Notes under the pieces: generated by a model
Seen by the model: the letters and a program-made list of their open reading frames with translations, nothing else
Database searches by the model: none
What the model was told of the DNA's origin: nothing
Shown: positions 28,397-37,347 of the stretch, piece after piece
How the letters are laid out: every line of letters starts with the position of its first letter
Position numbering within the stretch: the first letter of the stretch is position 1
Made by a program: the position numbers and the translations under genes
From: Sphingobium trunci
GTDB lineage: Bacteria; Pseudomonadota; Alphaproteobacteria; Sphingomonadales; Sphingomonadaceae
Direction: 5' to 3'
DNA: 64,000 nucleotides
Assembly (NCBI RefSeq): GCF_022664535.1
Contig: NZ_JAKUJY010000001.1
Span: forward strand, 124,001 to 188,000

Positions 28397-29107
28397 ATGC
28401 CGACTCTGCCTCTTTCCGGAAAGCTGGCCCTGGTCACGGGCGCAAGCCGGGGCATTGGCGCAGCGACGGCGGAGGCGCTGGCCGCCGCCGGTGCCCATGT
28501 GATCCTGACGGCGCGGACCAGCGGCGGACTGGAAGAAGTGGAGGAGCGCATCCACAAGGGGGGCGGACACGCGACCATCGCGCCGCTGGACCTGATCGAC
28601 GGGGAAAGCATCGGTCGTCTGGCGCAGGCCATTTCCGGCCGCTGGCAGGCGCTGGACATATTGGTGCTGAATGCAGCGACGCTGGGCAGCCTTGCCTCGG
28701 TTCCCGCGATCGATGCCAAGGAATTTGCGCGGCTGCTGACGCTCAACATCGCGGCGCCCCAGGCCCTGATCGCAGCATTCGACGCCATGCTCAGGGCAAG
28801 CGGCGACGCGCGCGTGATCGCCCTCACCTCCTCGGTGGCTGCGCAACCACGCGCCTATTGGGGCGCCTATGGCGCGTCCAAGGCCGCACTGGAAACGCTG
28901 GTCAACGCCTATGGCGAGGAAGTGAAGAATATCTCGGCGATCCGCACCCATATCGTCGATCCGGGCGCGACCCGAACCGCCATGCGGGCGCGGGCATTCC
29001 CGGGCGAAGACCCCTCCACGCTCAAGGAACCGGCGGTCGTGGGTCAAGCGATCGCGGACCTCATCCTGTCCGATACCGCGTCCGGCACGCGCAAGCGGGT
29101 CGGTTAG
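28397..29107 (+). CDS. Short-chain dehydrogenase/reductase
   Basis: A 236-residue NAD(P)-dependent SDR. The cofactor loop is TGASRGIGAATAEAL, NAATLGSL corresponds to the NAG motif, and the catalytic Ser/Tyr/Lys is seen in TSSVAA and YGASKAALE. The substrate is unknown. Its stop overlaps the stop of the convergent cyclopropane-fatty-acid synthase gene by four bases. Confidence 0.9.
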   Translation: MPTLPLSGKLALVTGASRGIGAATAEALAAAGAHVILTARTSGGLEEVEERIHKGGGHATIAPLDLIDGESIGRLAQAISGRWQALDILVLNAATLGSLASVPAIDAKEFARLLTLNIAAPQALIAAFDAMLRASGDARVIALTSSVAAQPRAYWGAYGASKAALETLVNAYGEEVKNISAIRTHIVDPGATRTAMRARAFPGEDPSTLKEPAVVGQAIADLILSDTASGTRKRVG

Positions 29108-30369
29108 ACGGGCTTCACCAGCGTCACCTGCGCGACATCGATGGTCCCGCCGCGAAAGCCCCCTTCGCAATACATGAGATAATAGCGCCACAGATCGACA
29201 AAATGCTGGTCGAAGCTGGCCGGTAGCTGGCCCTTGCCGATGACCCGGTCAAAGCGCTCCCGCCACCGCCGGAGCGTTTCGGCATAGTGCGATCCGAAGC
29301 GCCGGACATCGCGCCATTCCAGGCCCCTGGTTTCAGCCAATGCACGGAAACGACTTTCGGAAATCAGCATGCCGCCGGGGAAGATGTAGGTCTGGATGAA
29401 ATCGGCTCCGCGCGCATAGCGTTCGAAAATCGCATCATCGATCAATATATATTGGATGGCTGCCCGGCCTCCCGGCTTCAGCAGGCGCGCAATGGCATCG
29501 AGATAGTCCGGCCAATAGCGCTCCCCCACCGCCTCGACCATCTCGACGCTGGCAATGGCGTCATATTGGCCCTCCGCGTCCCGATAGTCCCTGAGGATGA
29601 TGTTCGCGCCCGAACCCAGCCGGTCACTGGCATATTGCGCCTGCTCCTTCGACAGGGTGAGACCGTCATAAGTGATGGCACAACGCTCCATGGCCCGTTC
29701 ACCCAGCCCGCCCCAACCGCAGCCGATCTCCAGCAGGGCGCTGCCTTCACGCAGGTCCAGCCGGTCGAGAATCGCGTCCGCCTTCCGCTCCTGAGCGCGC
29801 TCCAGGCTTTCGATCCGGTCATCGGGATCGCGGAACAATGCGCTGGAATAGTGCATCGCCCGGTCGAGCCACAAGGCGTAGAAGTCGTTGCCCAGATCAT
29901 AGTGAAAGGCGATGTTCCGGCGTGAGCCCGCGCGGCTGTTCCGTCGCGCCCAATGCATCAGCGCGCCGATCCAGCGCGCCGGTCCACGCGGCCGGGCGAT
30001 ATTCCTCAAGGGCACGGCATTGGCCATGAAAAGCGCGAAAAGCGGAACCGGATCGGGGCTGGTCCACTCATTGCGCGCCCATGCCCTGTACCATCCCGCC
30101 GAGCCGCCTGCGATCAGCCGGAGCAACGCCCGCCAGCGGAGCAACTGGACCTCGCATTCCGGCCCCGGCGCGCGAAAACCGAGCAAACGCTGCGTACCGT
30201 CCGGGAGGACCGCATGCAGGCCGCCCGCCTCCAGTCCCTGGTCGATGCGATCGAGAAGGCGGTGGAACTGACGGCCAGCCAATTGCATCAGCCAGCCATG
30301 GCGGCGACGTGCCAGCGGACGGCGGTGGGATATGGCCGGTCGGCCCCGACGGGGATCGATTGCATTCAT
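29104..30369 (-). CDS. Cyclopropane-fatty-acyl-phospholipid synthase family methyltransferase
   Basis: A SAM-dependent enzyme of the CFA synthase / mycolic acid methyltransferase family, which adds a methylene group to unsaturated lipid acyl chains. About 421 residues: an N-terminal lipid-binding region, then the SAM-binding loop LLEIGCGWGGLGERAM, with HYDLGNDFYALWLD, MHYSSALF and the bicarbonate/active-site area YIFPGGMLIS typical of CFA synthases. The start MNAIDPRRG at 30369 was preferred; a start six codons upstream is possible. Confidence 0.92.
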   Translation of the reverse strand: MNAIDPRRGRPAISHRRPLARRRHGWLMQLAGRQFHRLLDRIDQGLEAGGLHAVLPDGTQRLLGFRAPGPECEVQLLRWRALLRLIAGGSAGWYRAWARNEWTSPDPVPLFALFMANAVPLRNIARPRGPARWIGALMHWARRNSRAGSRRNIAFHYDLGNDFYALWLDRAMHYSSALFRDPDDRIESLERAQERKADAILDRLDLREGSALLEIGCGWGGLGERAMERCAITYDGLTLSKEQAQYASDRLGSGANIILRDYRDAEGQYDAIASVEMVEAVGERYWPDYLDAIARLLKPGGRAAIQYILIDDAIFERYARGADFIQTYIFPGGMLISESRFRALAETRGLEWRDVRRFGSHYAETLRRWRERFDRVIGKGQLPASFDQHFVDLWRYYLMYCEGGFRGGTIDVAQVTLVKPV

Positions 30370-30404
30370 GCCGCCATTCTGCCCCACGCTTTATCGCACC
30401 GCAA

Positions 30405-31781
30405 TCACGGCTTGCTGTGACGATAGGCCGTCAGCGCCCTCTCCCGCCCCTCGCGATGACCGATGCATTTGGGCGGATAATCCGGTGGCCGCACATCATG
30501 GGCGTCGGGATCGTGGATGCTGGCGTCGTCGAGATGGGCCAGTTCGGGCACCCATTGCCGGATATAATCCGCGGCATCGAATTTTTCGGATTGGGTCAGG
30601 GGCGCCATGATGCGGGAAAAGATATTGGCATCCACGCCGCTGCCCGCCACCCACTGCCAGTTGACACTGTTATTGGCGTAGCTCGCATCGACCAGCGTGT
30701 CCCAGAACCAGCGCGCGCCATGCCGCCAGTCGATCAGCAGATGCTTGATGAGGAAACTGGCCGCGATCATGCGGACCCGATTATGCATCCAGCCGGTGGT
30801 CCAAAGCTGACGCATGCCGGCATCGACGATGGGATAGCCGGTTCGTCCGCTTTTCCAGGCATCGAAATCCGCCTTTGCCTCCCGAAGGTCGCGCCAGGGC
30901 ATGGCGTCGAAACCGGCGCGGGCATTTTCCGATCCATAGCGCGGCATCGTCCAGATCTGGGTATGGGCATAATCGCGCCAGATCAGTTCCTTCAGGAAAA
31001 CCGTCGCATCGCCGGACGCCTCGCTGATCCGATGCCAGACATGGGCGGGCGAAATCTCCCCGAAATGAAGATGTGGCGACAGGCGGGACGTCCCTTCGCG
31101 TGAGGGCAGGTTCCGCGCGGTTTCATAGTCGGCGAGTTCATCGACGAAGGCGGAAACATGGGCACGGGCGCCCGCTTCCCCTGGTGTCCAGTCATGGGAA
31201 AAGGCCTTGGCCCAGTCGGGACTGGAGGGCAACAGCCGCCAATCGTCCAGCGAATCGCTCTGCGGCCAGTCGGGCGCGACTTGCATATGCGAAGGCGCGG
31301 GCCTGGGCGGTGCAGGCGGCATCTGCTCCATCACGGCGCGCGAAAAGGGCGTGTAGATGCGGTAGCTGCCGCCATTGCCGGTCCTCACCGCACCGGGAGG
31401 CAGCAGCAACGCCCCGTCATGCAGACACAGGTCCAGCGTCTTCGCCACCGCCTTTTCCGCATTGCGCCACCACGGCTCATAATGGTGCAATGCATGAACT
31501 TTTCGGGCGCCCGACAACTGAGCGATCCTGCCCAGTTCCCCAGCGCAATCGCCGCGTCTCAGGATCAACCGCAATCCCCTGGCCCGCAGATTTTCATCCA
31601 GGCTTTTCAGACTGTAATGCAACCACCAGCGTGACGCGCCGCCCATTTTCCATTGCCGGGGCGCCTCATCGTCCAGCACATAGACCGGAATGACCGGCCC
31701 CTCATCGGCGGCGGCAGCCACTGCGGCTTGATCGGAAAGGCGAAGATCCTGGCGGAACCAGAGAATGACGGGGGGAGACAT
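30405..31781 (-). CDS. Deoxyribodipyrimidine photolyase
   Basis: A cryptochrome/photolyase family protein of about 458 residues. The N-terminal alpha/beta domain starts at PVILWFRQDLRLSDQAAV. The FAD domain shows GTSRLSPHLHFGEISP, FLKELIWRDYAHTQIW, TGYPIVDAGMRQLWTTGWMHNR and NWQWVAGSG. These are the class I CPD photolyase signatures, so light-driven repair of cyclobutane dimers is likely. The start MSPPVILWF at 31781 matches the family; the longer frame upstream runs into the rppH leader. Confidence 0.93.
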   Translation of the reverse strand: MSPPVILWFRQDLRLSDQAAVAAAADEGPVIPVYVLDDEAPRQWKMGGASRWWLHYSLKSLDENLRARGLRLILRRGDCAGELGRIAQLSGARKVHALHHYEPWWRNAEKAVAKTLDLCLHDGALLLPPGAVRTGNGGSYRIYTPFSRAVMEQMPPAPPRPAPSHMQVAPDWPQSDSLDDWRLLPSSPDWAKAFSHDWTPGEAGARAHVSAFVDELADYETARNLPSREGTSRLSPHLHFGEISPAHVWHRISEASGDATVFLKELIWRDYAHTQIWTMPRYGSENARAGFDAMPWRDLREAKADFDAWKSGRTGYPIVDAGMRQLWTTGWMHNRVRMIAASFLIKHLLIDWRHGARWFWDTLVDASYANNSVNWQWVAGSGVDANIFSRIMAPLTQSEKFDAADYIRQWVPELAHLDDASIHDPDAHDVRPPDYPPKCIGHREGRERALTAYRHSKP

Positions 31782-31943
31782 GCGGCTTGAATGCCATTGA
31801 TCGCGTCCCGTTCCAACGGCGGTATCGCCTTTTGGCACCATGGGGGCACAAATCGCCGCACGGGTCATTTTCATCCATGGACGTATAGGCCGCTGGTGCT
31901 TATTCTCGCACTGCACAAAGCAATTTGCCAACGATCAGGGACT

Positions 31944-32432
31944 ATGATGGCTTCGATGCCGAAAGATTCAGAACTCGCCTACCGGCCGTGCGTGGGCATC
32001 ATGCTGGTCAATATGGATGGCAAGGTCTTCGTCGGGCAGCGAATCGATAACGCCGTCGAAGCATGGCAGATGCCCCAGGGCGGCATCGACGATGGCGAGG
32101 ATATGAGAACGGCCGCCCTGCGCGAACTGGGCGAGGAAACGGGCATTGCCGGTGAGCATGTCGAAATCATCGCCAAGGCGAGGGAAGAGCATTTCTACGA
32201 TCTGCCGCCGGAACTTGTCGGGAAGCTGTGGGGCGGCAAATATCGCGGCCAGCGGCAATTTTGGTTCCTGGCGCGTTTTCTGGGGACGGATGAGGACATC
32301 AACATCCAGACCGACCATCCGGAGTTCCGGGACTGGAAATGGACCGACCCTGAAACGCTGCCGGACCTGATCGTTCCGTTCAAGCGCAAGCTTTACCGGG
32401 ATATCCTGCATGAATTCAGGGCGTTGATCTGA
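31944..32432 (+). CDS. rppH: RNA pyrophosphohydrolase (Nudix)
   Basis: Removes pyrophosphate from 5'-triphosphate mRNA ends, which starts decay. About 162 residues. The complete Nudix box is [20 protein letters not shown] followed by TG, and the flanks [18 protein letters not shown] and [10 protein letters not shown] are characteristic of RppH. Starts at 31944, 31947 or 31956 are all in frame; CAGGG lies just upstream of 31944. Confidence 0.94.
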   Translation: MMASMPKDSELAYRPCVGIMLVNMDGKVFVGQRIDNAVEAWQMPQGGIDDGEDMRTAALRELGEETGIAGEHVEIIAKAREEHFYDLPPELVGKLWGGKYRGQRQFWFLARFLGTDEDINIQTDHPEFRDWKWTDPETLPDLIVPFKRKLYRDILHEFRALI

Positions 32433-32461
32433 AAAGGGTTAAATTCGGTCGCCATGTCGAT

Positions 32462-33373
32462 ATGAAGGCGCGCATGCGCTATTGTCTGACATTTCTTCCC
32501 CTGCTCGTTTCGACGCCGGCATGGGCCGATTATCCGGTCCTGCTGTCGCCTGCCGTCCGCGAGATGCTGGAGGCTGCCATCGCCAACGGCAATGAAACGG
32601 AAATCGCCACCGTCGCCAAGATCGCCAAGCAGACCAATCCGGGTTCGGCCGACGAAATCCAGCGGATGGTGAATAGCTGGAAGGAACGGACCAAGGCGAC
32701 GCGCGACACCGTCATCCGGGAAGCCCGCTTTACCGAACTTTGGACCGGCAAGATCGAGGCGGGCGGGTTTCGTTCCACCGGCTCGACCAGTGAGATCGGC
32801 ATCAGCGCCAGCGCCGCCATCAAGCGTTCGGGCATCCAATGGTCGCACAGGCTGTCGGCCAGCGTCGACTATCGCCGCGCCAACGGCGTGACATCGCGCG
32901 AGCGCTATACCGCCAGCTACGAACCACGGTATGAATTCGACCCGCGGGGCTTCGCCTATGGCCTCACGCAGTTCGAACGGGACACGTCCATCGGCTATGA
33001 TGAACGTTACACCGCCTCGGCCGGCATCGGTTACAAGGTCATCGTCAGCAAGCCGGTGGACCTGTCGCTGGATATCGGTCCTTCCATCCGCCACGCGAAA
33101 TATGTGATCGGCGCGCGCGAAACCAAATTGGGCGCGCGAGCCTCCATGGACCTCGCCTGGCGCCTGGCGCCGACGCTGACCTTCAAGCAGGTCGCCTCGG
33201 GCTATGCGGAAAGCGACGTTTACACGCTCAACTCCCTGACCTCGCTGGAAACCAAGGTTGGAACTCGCTGGTCCGCCGCCTTTTCCTATAATATGCAATA
33301 TGAATCGGAAACGCTGCTGGCGGCACGGGATTTCGACACGCTCAGTCGCCTGACACTGACCTATGCTTTCTGA
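32462..33373 (+). CDS. DUF481-family outer-membrane protein
   Basis: A 303-residue exported protein with a signal peptide ending at TPAWA-DY. The mature C-terminal two thirds is an amphipathic beta-strand pattern starting at WTGKIEAGGFRSTGSTSEIG. This is the DUF481 (YdiY-like salt-induced OMP) hallmark, and the protein ends in an aromatic (TYAF), as beta-barrels do. A helical segment (about 28-85) precedes the barrel. Function unknown. It stands 30 bases downstream of rppH and may be read from the same promoter. Confidence 0.85.
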   Translation: MKARMRYCLTFLPLLVSTPAWADYPVLLSPAVREMLEAAIANGNETEIATVAKIAKQTNPGSADEIQRMVNSWKERTKATRDTVIREARFTELWTGKIEAGGFRSTGSTSEIGISASAAIKRSGIQWSHRLSASVDYRRANGVTSRERYTASYEPRYEFDPRGFAYGLTQFERDTSIGYDERYTASAGIGYKVIVSKPVDLSLDIGPSIRHAKYVIGARETKLGARASMDLAWRLAPTLTFKQVASGYAESDVYTLNSLTSLETKVGTRWSAAFSYNMQYESETLLAARDFDTLSRLTLTYAF

Positions 33374-33431
33374 GCGGGGGCGATGTCCGGCGGGGGTGGA
33401 GCCTTTGCCGGGGCTCTGATAGGGTCGGCGA

Positions 33432-34658
33432 ATGAAAGGCATTTCTTCGCCGGAGCAGACTGCCCTGGAAATCGCGGCCCATGCTCCCATGCTGCAACAG
33501 ACGGAAAAATGGGCGGCCGTGAACAGCGGGTCGCGCAATCTGGCAGGCCTTGCGGTCATGGCGGACATACTGGCCGAGGCTTTCGCCGCCTTGCCGGGCG
33601 CCATCACTCTCATGCCTCCCGCCCCCGTTGAAAACGTGGCGCCCGACGGACATCTGAAAGCCGTTCCGCATGGGCGGCATCTCCATCTGTGCGTGAGGCC
33701 GCAGGCGCCGGTCCAAATTCTCCTGACGGGGCATATGGACACGGTTTTTCCCGCGGATCATGCATTTCAGTCCCTGCGCTGGCAGGATGAGCGAACGCTC
33801 AACGGGCCCGGCGTCGCCGACATGAAGGGTGGTCTTGCCGTCATGCTCGCTGCCCTGCAGGCCATGGAAACGGCGCCGGAAGCCGCGCAACTCGGCTATG
33901 AGGTCGTCATCAACAGCGACGAGGAGGTCGGCAGCCCTTCTTCCGCGCCCCTCCTGCGGCAGGCGGCGGCTGGAAAGCTGGCCGCCTTCACCTATGAACC
34001 CGCCCTTCCCGACGGCACGCTGGCAGGCGCAAGGGCGGGCAGCGGCAATTTCGCGATCGTCGTGTCCGGCCGGAGCGCCCACGCGGGCCGCAATCCCGAT
34101 GACGGGCGCAACGCGCTGCTCGCCGCCGCTGATCTGGCGCTGCGCCTGAAGGCCGGCAGCGGCGTCGGTCTCTCCTGCAACCCGGCCCGGATCGAGGGGG
34201 GAAGCCCCAATAATGTCGTGCCGGACCATGCCATATTGCACGTCAATTTCCGGCCCCGGACGCCCGCCGACGAAGAAAGGGCACGCCTGTTGCTCGACGA
34301 ATCCATCGCAGGAGTTTCGCGCGAGCATGAAGTGACGATGCACCTTCATGGCAGTTTCGGCCGCCCTCCCAAGGCAATGGACGCAAAGGCGGAAAGCCTG
34401 TTTTCGCTCGTGCGTCGATGCGGGTCCGATCTGGGCCTGACCATAGGCTGGCGCGATACGGGCGGCGTCTGCGACGGAAATAATATCGCGGCCTGCGGGG
34501 TGCCCGTCGTCGACACCATGGGCGTGCGGGGCGGGAATATCCACAGCGACCAGGAATATCTGGTCGTAGACAGCCTGGCTGAACGGGCACGGCTTTCCAC
34601 GCTGGTGCTGCTGCGCATGGCGCAGGGCCGCTTTTCAAAAGGGGGAATGAAGGCGTGA
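33432..34658 (+). CDS. M20-family metallohydrolase beside astA/astB
   Basis: A 408-residue zinc hydrolase of the CPG2/ArgE (M20) family. Metal and catalytic positions visible are GHMDTVFP, NGPGVADMKGG, SDEEVGS, AFTYEPALP and the C-terminal GGNIHSDQEY. The dimerisation domain lies in the middle (VSGRSAHAGRNPDDGRNAL). It overlaps the astA start (GTGA), so it belongs to the arginine succinylase operon. There it may act as the deacylase that releases succinate, instead of AstE (inference). No signal peptide, so cytoplasmic. Confidence 0.85.
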   Translation: MKGISSPEQTALEIAAHAPMLQQTEKWAAVNSGSRNLAGLAVMADILAEAFAALPGAITLMPPAPVENVAPDGHLKAVPHGRHLHLCVRPQAPVQILLTGHMDTVFPADHAFQSLRWQDERTLNGPGVADMKGGLAVMLAALQAMETAPEAAQLGYEVVINSDEEVGSPSSAPLLRQAAAGKLAAFTYEPALPDGTLAGARAGSGNFAIVVSGRSAHAGRNPDDGRNALLAAADLALRLKAGSGVGLSCNPARIEGGSPNNVVPDHAILHVNFRPRTPADEERARLLLDESIAGVSREHEVTMHLHGSFGRPPKAMDAKAESLFSLVRRCGSDLGLTIGWRDTGGVCDGNNIAACGVPVVDTMGVRGGNIHSDQEYLVVDSLAERARLSTLVLLRMAQGRFSKGGMKA

Positions 34659-35677
34659 GCTTCTTCATGCGCAGCGCGCGCGCCGATGATCTGCAAACCC
34701 TCTATGAGATGGCGAAACTGACCGGGGGCGGCTTCACCAACCTGCCGCCCGACCGGAAATCGCTCGCGGCGAAGCTGGAGCGGACCGAGCAGGCCTTGGC
34801 GCGCCAGACGGAAAGCGTCGAGGACGAACTGATCGTCATGGTGCTGGAGAACAGCCAGACGGGGCAGGTCCGCGGCACCTGCCAGATTTTCAGCAAGGTC
34901 GGGCAGAGCTGGCCCTTCTATTCCTATCGCCTGGGTGTGCTGACCCAGCACAGCCGGGAGCTTTCGCGCACTTTCAGGGCCGAGATGCTCTCGCTCGTCA
35001 CCGATCTGGAAGGATCGACCGAGGTGGGCGGCCTGTTCTTGCATCCGCGCGAACGGGCGGAGGGGCTGGGCCTACTGGTGGCGCGGAGCCGCTATCTCTA
35101 CATCCGCAACCATCGCGCGCGTTTTGGCGAGCGGGTGATCGCGGAGTTGCGCGGCGTTATCGACGAAGCGGGCGGATCGCCCTTCTGGGACGGTCTGGCA
35201 GGCCGCTTTTTCGGCATGACCTTTCAGGAAGCCGACGAGTTCAACGCAGTGAACGGCAACCAGTTCATCGCCGACCTGATGCCGAAGACGCCGATCTACA
35301 CCGCAATGCTCACCGACAGCGCCCGCAGCGTCATCGGCATGCCCCATCCCAATGGCCGGGCTGCGATGCGGATGCTGGAGACCGAAGGCTTCACCAATCC
35401 CGGCTATGTCGATATTTTCGACGGAGGACCGACCATGGTCGGCCAGATCAATTCGCTGAGGACCGTCGCCCACGCCGCCGACGTCGCATTGGGCGCGGTG
35501 CATGACAAGGGCGGGGACAAGGTGCTCATCGCTGTCGGACGCCTCGCGGACTATCGATGCACCTACGGCTTCGTCATCGAGCGGGACGACGGCAGCTTTT
35601 CGCTCGACCGGGCATCAGCCGAATTGCTCGGTATCGAGCCGGGACAGAGCTTCACCATGGCGGAACGGGCGGCATGA
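34655..35677 (+). CDS. astA: Arginine N-succinyltransferase
   Basis: The first step of the AST arginine catabolic pathway: succinyl-CoA + L-arginine to N2-succinylarginine. The 340-residue protein matches AstA in length and in the segments FFMRSARADDLQTLYEMAK, GGLFLHPRERAEGLGLLVAR, LPDL-like LMPKTPIYTAML and FDGGPTMVGQINSLRTV. The start is GTG 34655, overlapping the M20 stop. It continues into astB by an ATGA overlap. Confidence 0.95.
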   Translation: MSFFMRSARADDLQTLYEMAKLTGGGFTNLPPDRKSLAAKLERTEQALARQTESVEDELIVMVLENSQTGQVRGTCQIFSKVGQSWPFYSYRLGVLTQHSRELSRTFRAEMLSLVTDLEGSTEVGGLFLHPRERAEGLGLLVARSRYLYIRNHRARFGERVIAELRGVIDEAGGSPFWDGLAGRFFGMTFQEADEFNAVNGNQFIADLMPKTPIYTAMLTDSARSVIGMPHPNGRAAMRMLETEGFTNPGYVDIFDGGPTMVGQINSLRTVAHAADVALGAVHDKGGDKVLIAVGRLADYRCTYGFVIERDDGSFSLDRASAELLGIEPGQSFTMAERAA

Positions 35678-36945
35678 CAGGCATGACGATCAGGGAAATC
35701 AATTTCGACGGCCTGGTCGGGCCCAGCCATAATTATGCGGGTCTCAGCCCCGGCAATCTGGCCTCTGCGCGCAATGCCGGGGCCATCGCTTATCCCAGGG
35801 CGGCGGCGCTTCAGGGGATAGAGAAGATGCGCACCAATATCCGCCTGGGCCTGACGCAAGGCCTCTTCCTGCCGCAATGGCGACCGGACGGCGCCTGGTT
35901 GAAAGCCTTGGGCACCGATGTCGGCAATGCGGAGGCGCATATCCGCGCCGCCGCTATGTCGGCTTCGTCCATGTGGGCCGCCAATGCCGCCACCGTTTCC
36001 CCTGCGGCGGATACGGCGGACGGACGCACGCATCTGACCGTCGCCAATCTCGTCACCATGCCGCATCGCAGCCATGAATGGCCGCACACACTCGCCCAGT
36101 TGCGGCTCGCCTTTTCCGATCAGGGCGCCTTTGCCGTCCATGGACCTGTTCCACCGCCCTTTGGCGACGAGGGCGCAGCCAATCATATGCGCCTTTGCCC
36201 CAGCCATGGCGAAGCGGGCGTGGAGGTGTTCGTCTACGGCCAGTCGGGCGGCCCCTTCCCGGCCCGCCAACATATCGAGGCAAGCAAGGCCGTCGCACGG
36301 CTGCACGGTCTTGATCCAGCCCGGACGCTGTTCGTCATGCAATCGGAAGAGGCGATCGCCGCCGGCGCCTTCCACAATGACGTCGTCGCCGTCGCCAATG
36401 AGCATGTCCTCTTCACCCATGAACATGCCTTTGCCGACAAGGAACGCTTTTATGCGGAGCTTCGCGCGTTGCTGCCTTCGGTCGAGATCGTCGAGGTTCC
36501 GGCCAGCGCGGTCAGCCTGTCCGACGCGATCCGCAGCTATATTTTCAACGCCCAGCTGGTGACGCTGCCCGATGGCGAAGGCATGGCGCTGATCCTGCCG
36601 ACCGATGCCCAGGACCTGCCGGACACATGGGCGTGGCTGGAGGCCACGGTCGCGGGCAATGGTCCGATCCGGCGGCTGGTGCCCGTCAATGTCCGCCAAT
36701 CCATGGCCAATGGCGGCGGCCCCGCTTGCCTGCGCCTGCGCGTGGTTGCCGATCCGGCCGATATCGATCCCCGCTTCCTGGTGGATGAGGGCAAGTTGGA
36801 CGGCATCGCGAAGATGGTGGAGGCCTATTGGCCCGAAGCCATTGCGCCCGCCGATCTGGCCGACACCCGGCTGATCGCTCGCATCGAACAATCATGGTTA
36901 ACAGTTGTTGACCATTTGCAGCTTTCAGGCGATCTAATCCCATAG
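35674..36945 (+). CDS. astB: N-succinylarginine dihydrolase
   Basis: The second step of the AST pathway: succinylarginine to succinylornithine, 2 NH3 and CO2. It has the pentein fold with catalytic Cys/His/Glu. The 423-residue product shows INFDGLVGPSHNYAGLSPGN, AFHNDVVAVANEHVLF (catalytic His region) and NGGGPACLRLRVV (catalytic Cys). The start MTGMTIREINFDG at 35674 overlaps astA. The remaining AST genes (astC, astD, astE) do not follow. Confidence 0.96.
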   Translation: MTGMTIREINFDGLVGPSHNYAGLSPGNLASARNAGAIAYPRAAALQGIEKMRTNIRLGLTQGLFLPQWRPDGAWLKALGTDVGNAEAHIRAAAMSASSMWAANAATVSPAADTADGRTHLTVANLVTMPHRSHEWPHTLAQLRLAFSDQGAFAVHGPVPPPFGDEGAANHMRLCPSHGEAGVEVFVYGQSGGPFPARQHIEASKAVARLHGLDPARTLFVMQSEEAIAAGAFHNDVVAVANEHVLFTHEHAFADKERFYAELRALLPSVEIVEVPASAVSLSDAIRSYIFNAQLVTLPDGEGMALILPTDAQDLPDTWAWLEATVAGNGPIRRLVPVNVRQSMANGGGPACLRLRVVADPADIDPRFLVDEGKLDGIAKMVEAYWPEAIAPADLADTRLIARIEQSWLTVVDHLQLSGDLIP

Positions 36946-36972
36946 CCTTGGCCAAGCCGCCCGTGGGATCAG

Positions 36973-37347
36973 ATGGAACGGATCAAACGCCTCTTCACGA
37001 TCAAGACCAAGTTCGAGGCGTTTCTCGTGATCTACGCCCTGGCGCTCGGCGCGACAGAGCGAGGCCTGGTCTATATTCAGCAATATCCCGGATTTGGCGG
37101 CAAGTTGCTCGCCCTTGCCTGCACCGCCAGCGTCTTCATGGCGGGCGGCATGATCCTGGATGCGGTCGATATGCGCCGCCGCGCCGCATTGCCCGATCCG
37201 GTCCGCCCGAAGGGACTTGCCTCCTTCGCCCACAGCATGCAGGAGCGGCGCCATGGCCGCCATCATGCTTCAGGGAACAGGATCGGACGTGGGCAAGTCC
37301 CTGCTGGTCGCCGGTTTTTGCCGGGCACTCGTTCATCGAGGCTATAG
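36973..37347 (+). CDS. Small membrane protein of unknown function
   Basis: A 124-residue open frame. Residues 1-70 look like a real membrane protein: a basic start [20 protein letters not shown], one TM segment (about 16-32) and a second (about 42-62) ending in DMRRR. The last 31 codons overlap cobQ in another frame and are arginine-rich low-complexity sequence, as expected if cobQ constrains them. I do not recognise a family. It lies between astB and cobQ on the same strand. Confidence 0.6.
   Translation: MERIKRLFTIKTKFEAFLVIYALALGATERGLVYIQQYPGFGGKLLALACTASVFMAGGMILDAVDMRRRAALPDPVRPKGLASFAHSMQERRHGRHHASGNRIGRGQVPAGRRFLPGTRSSRL

Noticed and set aside
36946-37252. Possible cobalamin riboswitch before cobQ
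   Set aside because: The stretch is occupied by a coding frame, and I saw no B12-box-like sequence.
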